Assembly (NCBI RefSeq): GCF_016808335.1
Contig: NC_053138.1
Span: forward strand, 53,784,951 to 53,848,950
Direction: 5' to 3'
Source of the DNA: Panicum virgatum
Taxonomy: Eukaryota; Streptophyta; Magnoliopsida; Poales; Poaceae
Length of the DNA stretch: 64,000 nt
Part shown: one piece after another, positions 47,629-59,604 of the stretch
Numbering within the stretch: the first letter of the stretch is position 1
How the letters are laid out: every line of letters starts with the position of its first letter
Translations under genes and position numbers: made by a program
The notes under the pieces: generated by a model
What the model was told of the DNA's origin: nothing
Database searches by the model: none
Seen by the model: only the letters and a program-made list of their open reading frames with translations

Positions 47629-49147
47629 GGTTGTTCGCATTGGTGTACTATCTGCCTTCCTCTAGTACCTAGATAGAGGAAAAATCCTCTGCAACAGCAT
47701 TCTCTAAGAGGTTCTCTATCATCCAGGATCATCTCGTTTTCCCTATTCCTAGGGAAGTAGAGGACCTCCTCTACCGGGGGACGTGGCGCTTGAGCCCGGC
47801 CGCGTGCGCATCCCGCGGCCTCCGCCCGCCACAGCCGCTGAGCCATGGCTGCCCCGCCGCGGCGAGGATGGAGGAGGGGACGCCGGGGAGGGAGGAGGAC
47901 CGCGCCAGGCGGTCGGCGCGGGGAGGGAGGAGCTGCGCGCGGCCGTTGTTGCCCCGCGCAGAGGTCGACGGCGAGGGAGTAGGGGAGCCGCGCCGCGCTG
48001 CCGCCATGGAGGTCCGCCGAGGATGTCTGGAGGCCGCTGCCGTGGGAAGCTCGCGTGTGGCCCTGCTCGCCCCCAGCTCGCCATGGGCCTCCGCGCGCTC
48101 CGCCATGGCCTTCCGCCGCCTGCTCCTCTGTGCTGCCACACCGGCCTGCTCCGCTGCGAGGCCCACCGCCGGGGGCGAGGCCCCTGCTTCGCCGCACCGC
48201 GGCCGTGCCGAGGATGGGGGCGGAGGGAGCAGGGGAGCCCGATCCGCTGCCGCCCGTGCCCGATCCGAGCGGATCCGCGCGGGGAAGGTCGGAGGCTGCG
48301 ACGGCGGCGGCCAGAGGAGGGGTGCGGGGTGAAGGCGCTGGCTGTCGGGCGAGACAAGGGGAGGGAGGTGCCGCGGAGGCCCCCATGGCAGCGCGCGCGA
48401 GTGGGGAGGAGGCGGCGGCGAGGAAGGCCGGAGGAGGTGGCGCGAGTAGCGAGGAGGCCGGAGAAGGAGGCGGCGACGGAGGAGAAATTGAGGAGAGAGC
48501 AGGGGAGGATTGGAGCTCGAGGGTCGCGCGCCCGCCGCCGGCCGCTCTGCCATGGACGCACGCTGGAGGAGGAGGCACCATGCCGCGCCAGCCACCGCGT
48601 CGGCTCCACCCCAGCGCCCTCCGCCCGCCCGCGGATAGACAGCTTCCCTGGAGAGAGAGCGCAAGGCCTGGGCCGCCGTGGCGAGCTGGTCCGCCAGCGT
48701 GACGCGCCGCGCACCTCGTGCCGTGCTCTTCAGCGCGCTGCCGGCCGGACGAGAGCTCCGAGAGTCGGCACGGGGTCGCGCGGCGGCCCCGCGAAGCTCC
48801 AGCGGGCCATGGCGAGCGACAACGGAGGGAGGAGGTGGGCCATGGCGAGCGGCGGCAGAGGGAGGAGGTGCGCGAGCAGAGAGGAGGAGCCGAGGGGGAT
48901 CGAGAGAGAATGGCGGCGGAGGAGCCGAGGGGATAGAGAGAGAGCGCGCGTGGGAGGAGGGAGGGGCGTCGGGTAAAGAATAAAAAAACTGACGCATGGG
49001 TTCCGTAGCGGGGAGTTGGTATAGAGGAGAGATTTAGAGGATGGATGGGTGTAGAGAAATTAAGTATAGAAATAGAGAATCTGGATGACCAGAACAAAAA
49101 ACATTCTTTTAGAGAATAAAGTTAGAGGATTATAAGTGTGAACAGCC
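47629..49147. mobile_element. PIF/Harbinger-like element with GC-rich cargo
   Basis: A 1519-base segment starts GGTTGTTCGCATTGG and ends with the inverted ...AAGTGTGAACAGCC, flanked by a TAA triplet on both sides (47626-47628 and 49148-49150). Terminal similarity continues inward for over 100 bases as ctctaa/ctctat-rich sequence. GGCTGTT-type termini plus a TAA duplication are typical of PIF/Harbinger and Tourist elements. The ends are AT-rich, but the centre (47760-48980) is extremely GC-rich and open in many frames on both strands, without transposase or a recognisable domain. This looks like a Pack-type element that picked up foreign GC-rich sequence, perhaps a gene 5' end. Confidence 0.7.
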
Positions 49148-49150
49148 TAA

Positions 49151-50759
49151 CCTCCCGTGCGACCTGGCACCTGGCTCTTCCAGCACTGAGATCCAGATCC
49201 ACGCCGTGCCTGCCGCTTGCGCGGTTTTTTCCGTGGCGGCGAGCGGTGGTGGTCAAATCTCCATCAGCTGCAGACGTTTCCTCCGACGGCGACTCACCTG
49301 GGCGCCAGTTGAGCGGCGCGGGACCAGGCAAGGAATGGGAGGCCGCCAGGGCGCGGCCAATCCGCTCCCCGCCGGCGAGATCCCGCCGCGACCACAAAAG
49401 GGCCGCCGCGGCGTGATCCGGCCATGCCCCACGGTGCCGCGGCGGCTCCTGGCCTCAATGCCGACGCCGTGTGGGGGCGCAGGGCGCTGGTTTCATCCCG
49501 TGCTCCCGACTGGACACGGTCCACAGACTGTAGAGTGGCTGGCTGTTTTCTCAGTTCTTGTTTCTTTTTCTTTCTTTTTCTTCTTTTTCTTTGTCTTTGG
49601 CTGTCTAAATGGACGCCCCAGGCTTGTGGTTCTCGTTGGCACTCATTGGGCTAGGTTTAGTTGATTCTCTCGTTGAAACTATCTGATGCTCATTGCAAAA
49701 TGCAACGGGCTACTTTGGTGTTCACCACTGCAAAGCTCTAATAAGTTTCATGAATCCCTAGGTGCTGCAATTTCATTTTTCTTAAAAAAATCATATGTGC
49801 TGACTTCATTTCCATCGTAACAATATTTTTCCCTGATATAAGGAAGGCATTTTATATCCAAGTGAGAGAATGACAAATAAATACAAACATGATAGCGATG
49901 ATTCTACCCAGGACTCGTCCAACATTGTGTAAGTCGGAAAAAACGACAAAATCGTATTGTTCTTTCTATGTGGAGGTAGCGCTAGAAAAAAAAAGGCGGG
50001 CCAACATGATGTCCCCTTTCATTTCATGTTATTTTCATGTCTACTTACATGGTAGCATCACACAAAAAAGGTTAAAAAACAAGCAACTTGGGCCTATTCC
50101 AAACTTAAAAAAAAAAAGTAAAGTAGAAGCTCAGATCTATTTGGCATAGTTTACTTTAGCTTCAGCTTCATTTATTTCACGCAAATCAAACTACTGTAGC
50201 CTTAAACCGTGCTACAAATTAATATTAAAAGATATTGTAGCGTTAAATCATTTTATAAACCAATATTAAAATACATTAGAAGTCAGACGAATTCAATTTT
50301 TTTAGCTTGAACTAGAAGCCAGACGAATTCGGGTTTTTTTTTAAGCTTCATCAGCTTTAGCTTCACTATCAAAGTTTTTTGGCATAAGCTATGCTAAACG
50401 AAATCCCTGGATTCCTAAACCTTTTGTAGAGTACGTTTCATGTATTGTATGCTGGGTTTGCTTTCTTGTTTGTATTTGACTTTAAATATTAACATCTAAT
50501 CAAGTGAAACTTTGCTCCTTATTGTAGTACACGGTGTTTAGTGTTTTGCTCCTCTTTGCTCAGTCAGCCATGAGAGGTCCGCTGGCCCACCGTTGAGCGG
50601 CGGTGAACCAACGCCGGGTCCACACAGGCCCCTCGGATCCGATACGCCCGATGCTCCGGGCGCGCAACGGCATCCCCGCCGTCCATCCACTTACCCCACC
50701 TCTCACCAACCACCTCCACTTCCACCCCCACTCCCCTCGCCGCCGCCGCCGCCGCCGCC
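49151..50759. other. Intergenic region upstream of DiT1
   Basis: It starts with a GC-rich stretch (49150-49530) whose open frames show no domain, followed by AT-rich sequence. From about 50137 to 50407 there is a MITE-like segment with imperfect inverted ends (atttggcatagtttactttagc and gctttagc...ggcataagctatgc), low confidence. The last 200 bases probably hold the DiT1 leader, ending in a gcc trinucleotide run (50739-50759). No TATA box was confidently placed. Confidence 0.45.
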
Positions 50760-53700
50760 ATGGCGTCCTCCACCGCGGCCTCGCCGCTCACCTGCCACCA
50801 CCTCGGCGCCAGCGCCGCCCCCCGCTCCCGCCTCCCCGCCCTCTCCTTCTCCCTCCGCCGCCGCTCCTCCAAGCCCATCTCCCTCTCCCACTCCCACTCC
50901 CTCCCCTCCAAGCCCCTCTTCGCCCCACCCCCCGCCGCCGCCGCCTCCCCCTCCCCCTCCCGCGGCGCCCTCCAGCCCGCCTCCGCCTCCGCCGCGGCGG
51001 CCCCCGCCCCGCCGCCGAAGCCTGCGCTGCAGGGCGCGGCCATCAAGCCGCTCCTCGCCACCATCGCGACGGGCGTCCTCATCTGGCTCGTCCCGGCCCC
51101 CGCCGGCGTGCCCCGCAACGCGTGGCAGCTGCTCGCCATCTTCCTCTCCACCATCGTCGGCATCATCACCCAGCCGCTGCCGCTCGGCGCCGTCGCCCTG
51201 CTCGGCCTCGGCGCCGCCGTGCTCACCCGCACGCTCACCTTCGCCGCCGCCTTCTCCGCCTTCGGCGACCCCATCCCCTGGCTCATCGCGCTCGCCTTCT
51301 TCTTCGCGCGCGGCTTCATCAAGACCGGCCTCGGCTCCCGCGTCGCCTACGCCTTCGTCGCCCAGTTCGGCTCCTCCTCCCTCGGCCTCGGCTACGCGCT
51401 CGTCTTCGCCGAGGCGCTCCTCGCCCCCGCCATCCCCTCCGTCTCCGCCCGCGCCGGCGGCATCTTCCTCCCGCTCGTCAAGTCGCTCTGCGAGGCATGC
51501 GGCTCGCGCAGCGGCGACGGCACCGAGCGCCGCCTCGGGGCCTGGCTCATGCTCACCTGCTTCCAGACCTCCGTCGTCTCCTCCGCCATGTTCCTCACCG
51601 CCATGGCCGCCAACCCGCTCTCGGCAAACCTCACGGCGGCCACCATCGGGGAGGGGATCGGCTGGACGCTCTGGGCCAAGGCCGCCATTGTGCCCGGGCT
51701 GCTCTCGCTCGTGCTCGTGCCGCTCATTCTGTACGTGATCTACCCGCCGGAGGTGAAATCCAGCCCCGATGCGCCACGCCTGGCCAAGGAGCGCCTTGCC
51801 AAGATGGGGCCCATGAGCAAGGCGGAGACGATCATGGCTGGCACGCTGCTGCTCACGGTATAATGCAATCTTTGTTGCACCCCCCTTTTCTTTTGTATTT
51901 CTACTCAACAGCCTTGTGTTTTAATCATGCACTGAACTTGTCTAGTGCTATTGGTTATCTAATTGTTTAGTTATAAAAGTATGTTCTAGTGTTTATTATG
52001 CTTCTGAATCCTGAAAGTTATAAACATCCATTGTCTTCCGTAGTTTCAAATGTTCTTTATTATGAATAGATGCAACACTTGTCTTTTGGTGTGTGTAGAG
52101 TGCTAAGTCTCAGATCTAGAGTACAGCTGTTTGGCAGTGGAGCACTCCATGCGTGTTAAGTTTGCTCCCTGCATTCAATTTTCTGTTCAGTGATTGATAC
52201 TAAGTATGAGTTTCTGAAATTTAGTTCTGACTTATGATTCTCTTGGAGCTTGAAATATTCAGAATTCGCGATAGTCGGTGTCACTAAATACATTTCCAGG
52301 CAAGAGGGTTATTTCATGTTATTCCTCTGTGAAGTTTTGTTACATTTCTAGAAAGCACTGTAAGGTGGTATGTCATTCAGTCACAGTACTATCACCGAGA
52401 TTGAAAACCTCATACCACAAAAACATAGAGTTGAACCTTAGTCAGGGCGTGGCCAAAACATTATTCCGCAAAAACATAAAGTCGATCCTTAGTCAGGGTG
52501 TGGCTTTTGCATTTTTTCACTTAATATCATGCTCTGCGTTAGTGCGTTTCTTCACTTAACAATTCTTAGCTGAACCTGATTTTGTTTACTAGCTTATACC
52601 AGCTTGCATGTAATTAAAAGGCTTTGTTGTTGCTGCTGAACCTGGTTTTGGATACATTTCTGCTATTGCCATGTCTGCATCTAACTTGAATCTACTAGAT
52701 TACATTTCTTTACTGAACATCGTGCTCTGCATGCCACCAGGTTGGTCTTTGGATCTTTGGAGGAATGCTGAATGTGGATGCAGTGTCTGCAGCCATTCTT
52801 GGCCTATCTGTCCTCCTAATCACAGGGGTTGTCACATGGAAAGAGTGTTTGGCAGAGTCTGTGGCGTGGGATACCCTTACTTGGTTTGCTGCACTAATTG
52901 CGATGGCTGGCTATCTCAACAAATATGGGCTGATCTCTTGGTTCAGTGAGACTGTTGTGAAGGTACAATGACTCTTCCTCTCAAAACTTTCTCCTCACAT
53001 CAAAATTCAGAAGTTCGAATGGCCTACAAATCACTACAGCGCTTACCAACTGTAATAGACATTGAGCATGGTGGATATTCTCCATTGCAATATGGCATGG
53101 TTCTGAACTTTGATGCCACCAAACATTGTATTTGCTGGCATTATTTGCCATATTTGTTGGTTCCACCCTGTTGAACATTGTATTCAGTTCTGATACATTA
53201 TTGCATTAACAATGTGCATAGTTTGACCCTGATCTAGAAACTAGGAGCTAATTGTTGTGCTGTTTATCTGGTACGCTTGAAAAGGAGCACTATTTACAGT
53301 GAAGGATAGGCTAGGTAGTTAAGCTATAAAGAACTTCTGTTTGAAAAGGAGTAGATCAGAAGTAGAAATAATTCTCTTGGCTCTTGCTAACTTTGATTTG
53401 AGTATTAGTGGCAGGCTCGTATCCATCAGCATGAAAATAATAAAAATAATTGAGGCATGTAACAAAGTGCCCATCCTTTTTGTCGCTGAGAATTTCAATG
53501 CCATTTTTGAGCCTGACATTCCCATGAGTTCATTCTTTGGTAAACCCAGATTGATATCAACATTGTCGAATAGAATGTATTTCTTTTCATTTTCTTTCTG
53601 ATTTGTCCTATACTGACCACAGCTTTGTGTTTCTCACAGTTTGTTGGAGGCCTTGGTTTGTCCTGGCAACTTTCGTTCGGCGTCTTGGTGCTGCTGTACT

Positions 53701-54002
53701 TCTACTCCCACTATTTCTTCGCCAGTGGCGCTGCACACATCGGAGCAATGTTCGCCGCGTTCCTGTCAGTGGCGAGTGCCCTGGGCACCCCTTCACTCTT
53801 TGCCGCCATGGTTCTCTCATTCCTCTCAAACCTTATGGGTGGCCTCACCCACTATGGGATCGGTTCTGCCCCTGTCTTCTATGGCGCTGGGTATGTCCCG
53901 TTGGCTCAATGGTGGGGCTATGGGTTCGTTATCTCCGTTGTGAACATCCTCATCTGGCTGGGCGCGGGAGGCTTCTGGTGGAAGATGATCGGGCTGTGGT
54001 GA
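50760..54002 (+). CDS. DIT1: Plastid 2-oxoglutarate/malate translocator (DiT1/OMT1)
   Basis: Three exons (50760-51857, 52741-52962, 53640-54002) join in phase 0 to 560 residues, close to the 557 I recall for Arabidopsis DiT1. Residues about 1-85 are Ser/Pro/Ala-rich with basic patches, a plastid transit peptide. The DASS-type carrier core begins near GAAIKPLLATIATGVLIWLV and has about 12-14 membrane segments. Conserved stretches include NAWQLLAIFLSTIVGIITQP, GDPIPWLIALAFFFARGFIK, LLAPAIPSVSARAGGIFLPL, TGVVTWKECLAESVAWDTL, YFYSHYFFASGAAHIGAMF and NLMGGLTHYGIGSAP. The protein exchanges 2-oxoglutarate for malate across the inner envelope, feeding ammonia assimilation and photorespiration; it is also used in C4 leaves. 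All splice sites are GT-AG and no lesion is seen. The ATG sits after a gcc repeat (GCCGCCATGG), a strong context. DiT1 rather than DiT2 is chosen on overall match. Confidence 0.95.
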
Positions 54003-54293
54003 GCAGCGCAGTAAAACTGCGAGCTTCATTTGTTTCCCGTTTGTTTTGGTAGAAGGGGAGAAGGAAAACTATCCCAAATTTGTGGTGGCACAGGCTCCCA
54101 ATCCACAAGTTTTGTCGTCGACATGATTGCAACCCATTCTTTTAGTTGGTATCGGTGGTACATTTGTTTCGAACCTTCCAAGCGGCTAATTGCGATGCCA
54201 GGGTGCAGTTCTACTGGCAAAATTAATTATATGGTGTTATGCATTTATGCTCAATGGATATGGTGTTATGCATTTATGCTCAATGGATCTGGG
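54003..54293 (+). repeat. DiT1 3' flank with a 29-base tandem duplication
   Basis: Probable DiT1 3' UTR. The unit atggtgttatgcatttatgc plus tcaatggat occurs twice, starting at 54231 and 54260. Its second copy ends in tggatctggg (54284-54293), which is also the left target duplication of the LINE. Confidence 0.8.
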
Positions 54294-55157
54294 TGAGATC
54301 CCTTGGTGTATGCTCTTTGCTGATGATGTGGTGCTAGTTGACGAGAGTAGGGCAGGGGTTAATAGGAAGTTAGAGCTGTGGAGACGCACGTTAGAGTCGA
54401 AAGGGTTCAGACTTAGTAGGACCAAGACCGAGTACATGATGTGCGATTTCAGCGCGACTAGGCATGAGGGGGGAGACGTTAGTCTAGATGGGCAAGTGGT
54501 GGCCCAGAAGGATACTTTTCGGTATTTAGGATCGGTGCTACAAAAAGATGGCGACATTGATGAAGATGTTAGGCATAGAATTTCAGCTGGCTGGTTGAAA
54601 TGGCGGCAAGCTTCTGGCATCCTTTGTGACAAGAGGGTGCCACAAAAGCTAAAAGGCAAATTCTATAGGACAGCAATTCGTCCGGCGATGTTATACGGTG
54701 CTGAATGTTGGCCTACAAAAAGGCGACATGTGCAGCAACTGAGTGTAGCAGAGATGCGGATGTTGCAGTGGTTTTGCGGGCACACAAGGAGGGATAGAAT
54801 CTGTAACGAAGTTATTCGGGATAGGGTCGGGGTGGCACCAATTGAGGAGAAACTTATTCAGCATCGGCTGAGATGGTTTGGACATGTCTAACGAAGGCCT
54901 CCTGAGGCGCCGGTGCGTAATGGGGTTCTTGAGCGAGTCGATAATGTAAAGAGGGGTAGAGGTAGACCTAAACTGACGTGGGATGAGTTGGTTAAGAGAG
55001 ACCTTAAGGATTGGAATATCTCTAAAGAGATAGCTTTGGATATGAGTGCTTGGAGACTAGCTATCAATGTGCCTGAACCTTGAACTTATTTCTTTCGGGT
55101 TTCATCTCTAGTCTACCCCAACTTGCTTGGGAAAAAAAGCTATGTTGTTGTTATTAT
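54294..55157 (+). mobile_element. 5'-truncated RTE-type LINE
   Basis: An 864-base fragment is flanked by a 10-base duplication tggatctggg (54284-54293, 55158-55167). It encodes the end of a non-LTR reverse transcriptase: [20 protein letters not shown] (the F-ADD catalytic box), [38 protein letters not shown] and, after an in-frame TAA at 54889-54891, RGRGRPKLTWDELVKRDLKD. It ends with a ttgttgttattatt tail following ccaacttgcttggga, typical of RTE-clade LINEs in plants. Truncation from the 5' side is the usual outcome of LINE insertion. It lies about 290 bases beyond the DiT1 stop, in the same orientation. Confidence 0.9.
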
Positions 55158-55167
55158 TGGATCTGGG

Positions 55168-55929
55168 GGAGATCATTTCTAGATATGCGCCCACGATGAT
55201 CTCTTTCTTTACGCCGGTTCCTTTTCATGTTTGGATTCTGTTGCAAAGCGCTTTGTTTATGTTCTGTGTTACATTGGTGCATCTGTTAGCTTTGGACTGC
55301 ACGCTGGATCTTGGTTGCATACTGGGTACGACTTACGGTGTATGGTACTTACGATTGTACTTGTTGTGAGGATCATGTGGGTTGTTGTGAGATGACGATC
55401 TTTGTGATTGTCACGTACGGTTCACCTGGCGATGAACATAGGCTTTTTCTTTCTAGTGCATTACTTGACGCTGTTTTATGTTTCGTGACCTAAACGTTAA
55501 ACAGTAGGGACCTGTTTAAACTGGATAAGTGGACATTTAAACGGAAACAGGTGACCACTATATATGGTTTAAACAGTGTTCAAACACGCTAAACAGCTGT
55601 TTTAGGCGAAACAGAGGTTTTGCCTGAAGGCGCACTCTGAAAAAAAAAAGAGAGCAGTAGTTGCGTTGTCAAGGGAGTATGGTCTTGGAATCACCGCCAT
55701 AGCGTGTGCTTTCTTGCACCACTTTTATTCCAGTAGAAATAATGTTATTTCACTAATATGCTGCGATTCTCTGAAAATGTGAATGGCCGAACGGATGGCG
55801 CGATTCAGTGCGCAGCTTCCACATTCGAGATTCCCACGGACACCACGTGTCCTGGTGTACGATCGTCATGCAAAGCAGTGTTCGAAGCTGAACCCAAGAA
55901 AATGACCGGCACTTCCGTCACGGGGGGCA
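55168..55929. other. Intergenic region beyond the LINE
   Basis: No gene recognised. A cluster of tttaaac / ctaaacag phrases lies at 55490-55620 (several direct and inverted copies), which may be a small degraded repeat element. Confidence 0.4.
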
Positions 55930-56745
55930 TCGATAACCCAAAGGCCAAAGCACTCTTTGCCTCCCCTCAACCGAAAAAAACGGCAGCTTTTACTGTTTTC
56001 CAATCCAAAATATTCCAACCATTAGTTTCATTATTGTAAATGGCTCTCCATTATTGGTGGCCGAGGATCTCCTCGCGCCTATTGGTTAATGGAATTACTA
56101 TTCCCTCAAAAAAAAATCCTTTGTGGGAAAAGGGAAGCAAAAACTTGATACAATGGTAATGCAGTCCTAGCCTCTTAGACTCCTAAGAGGCTTGATTGGA
56201 TGGTTGCAGATTCGGCCTAACATCTCCAGTTTCAGAGATAAAATAAAAAAAAAGATTTTCTTTTAAAAAAAAAACTCTTCAATTGGATGACTCATTACGT
56301 CAACAAGCATGCTCTTGAATCTGTATAGTGTAATCCTCGTTCATTTACGCAGTATCCTAAGTTGATAACTGAATTTGCCACAAAATCATGGGACGGACGC
56401 AAAAAGCTCATGTCAAGGAGCATCGCTCTGTTCGGTACCCCAGGTACCCTTTTACAAGCAGGATGAATCCGATGACATGGAAAAGACTGAAAGAGACCCA
56501 ATTTCCTCCTCTCAGATAAAAAGGCCAAAGCACTCTTTGCCTCTCCTCAAGGGAAAAAACCGGCAGCTTATTTTTTGTTTAATCCAAATGTTCCAACCAC
56601 CAACCATATTTTCCTTGTTGCGAATTCATGCAACAAAAGATGAGACTCCATTGGATCTCTCTATCCAGTAATCGAGTAGGCTTGATCAGATGGATGTGGA
56701 TTCGGCCCAACATCTACAGCTTCAGTGATAAAATGAAAAAAAAAG
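55930..56745. repeat. Imperfect tandem duplication
   Basis: Two related blocks lie head to tail. aaaggccaaagcactctttg occurs at 55940 and 56520, and (a)ttcggcc(t/c)aacatct at 56211 and 56701, with further matching sequence around both. The spacing falls from 580 to 490 bases between the two anchors, so the copies differ by about 90 bases of indel. The CACTA derivative at 56746 sits at the end of the second block. Confidence 0.75.
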
Positions 56746-58821
56746 CACTACCGGAAACCACGATTTCGCCGTGTGCCCAAGGCACACGGCGAGGACTTCG
56801 CCGACGGCAAAGTGCCGACGGCAGCCACGGGGACAGCAAAGGCCGTATTTTCCGTGTGCCATTCGTCGGGCACACGGCAAAACTATTCGCCGTGTGTAAA
56901 TACAGGCACACGGCGAAAAAAAACGAGCAGACGCCGTCACGGCCAGTTGACGGCGTTGGCGGTTGTTCGCCGTGTGCCCGCACCGTGGACACACGGTGAA
57001 AATTTCAATATCGCCATTCGAATTACTTCAATACATCACTAATTTTTTATACAAATAATATCATAAACTTGTAACTAATTTCTAATTTAAATGAACAAAG
57101 AGAGAAGAGGTGAGTATGCACTCACAGATGGCGCCGAGCGCCTGCCGGTCAAGCGTACGTCGGCATGGACAGGACATCGGGGGGCCGGCGATGCGGGGCA
57201 GCGCCGGGGGGTGGGGAGGGGCGCACCGGGACGAGGCGACGACGGGCAGGGACGGGGCGGGGTAGTGGCCGCGGCGGACCGGCGTCCGGGCGAGGCGGCG
57301 TCCGCGCGGGCCGGCTTCGGGGCGGGGCAGTGGCCGCGCCGGGCCGGCGTCCGGGCGGGGGGCGTCCGCATCGGGCCGGCGTCAGGGCGGGCCGGCATCC
57401 GTGCGGGCCGGCGTCGGGGCGGGACGGGGCGCGGCAGGAGCCGCGCCGGCGTCGGGGCGGGGCAGGGCAGGACGGGGCGGGGCGGCGTCCGCGCGGGCCG
57501 GCGTCGGGGCGGGATAGGGCGGGGCAAGAGCTGCACGGACCGGCGTCGGCGCGGGCAGCGGCGGCGCGTCGTCGGGGTGAAGAGAGAATGAGAGAACGAG
57601 AAAGTGAGCGAGGGGCGCTGTCCGAACGGCTAAGTGTTACACAGTTCGCCGTGTGCCGCCGTGTGACCTGGATCTGGATCTGGGCACACGGTGAAGCAAT
57701 AATTTCGCCGTGTGCCCGATCCAGGGCACACGACAAATATTTTTTTTTCAATTTCAAATGATTCTTTAAAAAGAAAATTACACGCCAAATCACCGATTTG
57801 CCGTGCGCCAAGCACATGGCACACGGCAAACCACTACTTTGCTGTGTGCCAAGGCTATGACACAAGGCAAACCCAATTTCTTTTCTTACATCCACATCCA
57901 TTAATTCAACTAATTTGTTTTCCAAACATGTTTCACTAAATTTAACAAAATGTACATTGCAAAATATTATCAAATTAACTAAACATATCATATGAAGTGC
58001 TTATTTCAAAATTTGTATTTTTCTATGCATGTATATCTCAATTTGAATATTCCCACTTTAATTCTAATAGTACTAAAAATTTAAAAAATGACAAACAAAT
58101 TCAGAAAATTATCATAATTGAACAGGAACTACTTTTATGTGGTGTATTACCCATAGAAAAAGTTTAGAACCCAAATTATTACTTGCAAATCGTTACTTAT
58201 ACACACGTAACTGAAATCTTTTAAAGTATATAGATCTTTTCCGGAGAAACATCAGTTTGTAAGCAACGTTTGTGAAAAAAAGTGAATAATCGAACCAAAT
58301 TCTTACAAGAGACTCCATATATGACGACATGAGATCATGACAAATTTCATAATTTTTAGTTCAAATTTCAATTTTATATAATTTATAAATAATTATCTAT
58401 AATATTTGTATTCATGAGCTACTTCAGAGGGTTTGGCCGGTTCCTTTTATTTTGCCGTGTGCAAAAGGTTAGGCACACGGCAAAACCTAATGTTTGCCGT
58501 GTGCCTAAACCCTGCACACGGCAAACCCTTACCTTTGCCGTGTGCCTAAAACCAGCACACGGCAAAGGACGACGACGTCCACGGGACGTTAACAGGGCCA
58601 TGACTTCGCCGTGTGCTGCCCTGAGGCAAACGACAAAGAAGAAGGTTCACCGTGTGCTAGGCTGTGGCACACGGCGAATGCTGACGGCGTTGAGGTGCAG
58701 CACACGGCCGTTAACGTCCGCGGCCGGCCGGCGCACGTGGAGCCCGCTTCGTCGTGGGCCGTCCAGTGTGGGCACACGGTGAAGTCTCGAGTCGCCGTGT
58801 GTCGGGCCGGGGGCACACGGC
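56746..58821. mobile_element. CACTA derivative, 5' part, interrupted
   Basis: Starts CACTACCGGAAACCAC and carries arrays of ttcgccgtgtgcc / ggcacacggcgaa-type motifs at 56760-57000, 57645-57870 and 58450-58820. A GC-rich island (57100-57600, with ggccggcgtcggggcggg-like tandem units) and an AT-rich spacer separate them. This layout equals that of the large CACTA at 31860-41284 with the transposase genes removed, so it is a deletion derivative. The right terminus is not seen because an LTR starting TGTAAGG interrupts it at 58822. No transposase motif was found. Confidence 0.8.
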
Positions 58822-59604
58822 TGTAAGGATCGATGGACCAAGAGGGGGGTGAATTGGGCCTTTTTCAAAATTCTAAAGCAATTAAAACAATCTTAACCTA
58901 TGCAATGCTAGTAAGGCTCAATTCACCAACCGGCTAACTAAGCAAGCTACACAAGCTAGTAAAGAAAAGAAACTAAGCAAGGTAGAGCTAAGTTATGATC
59001 TCTAAGGTCAAGCACATGAAGAGATGCATGAAAGTAAATGCTTGAAATGAAAGAGTGGGCAAGAGACAACCGGATTTTTTCCCGTGGTGTCGATGTGTTG
59101 GCACACACCCCTAATCCACGTTGTGACACTCACTAAGAGTCTTGTCACCTCCCATGTCACCGAGACTTGGGCGCTCACTAAGAGTCTCCGTTCACCATCC
59201 CGGCGTGGTGGAGCTCAAGCCACGTACAAACTTCTTCGGGCTCCCACAATCCTTGGCAAGCTCCGAAAGAAACACCTTCAATCACCAAGATCGTCTAGGT
59301 GCTGCCAATCACCAAGAGTAACAAGCTCCTAAGCCTTCACTTGACCTACACTCAGTTGGCCCTAGCTCAAGCACACTTGCTATACTTGCAAAGGATGAAT
59401 TCTTCAAGGTTGAAGCACAAACAAAGCACTAGATTCTCAAGGGTGGCCTCAGGTTTTCAAGGTGTCAAAAGGCAACTGAAATGAGTCAGGGGATACCCTT
59501 ATATAGAGTGGAGGAGGTCACATAGCCGTTGGAAGTTTTTTGCAGAAAAACCGTGACCACCGGAAGAACCGACGGGATAGAAAGTATAGGCATCGGTTCA
59601 ACCG
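58822..59604 (+). mobile_element. Copia-type LTR, left part, interrupted
   Basis: Starts TGTAAGGATCGATGG and continues with caagaggggggtgaattggg, a beginning I recognise from long LTRs of SIRE/Maximus-like copia elements of grasses. It contains actcactaagagtct repeated twice and a TATA-like ttatatag at about 59510, as an LTR promoter would. It is cut at 59605 by another LTR. Its own end, internal region and target duplication are outside the window. Lineage is inferred. Confidence 0.6.

Noticed and set aside
47592..49097. Long minus-strand frame of 501 codons, with others overlapping it on both strands
   Set aside because: All frames in this GC-rich core are open and low in complexity, none shows a domain, and the frame runs across the transposon boundary at 47629.
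50603..51970. A 455-codon plus-strand frame overlapping DiT1 exon 1
   Set aside because: It is an out-of-frame His/Arg-rich reading of the same GC-rich exon; the DiT1 frame matches a known transporter along its length.
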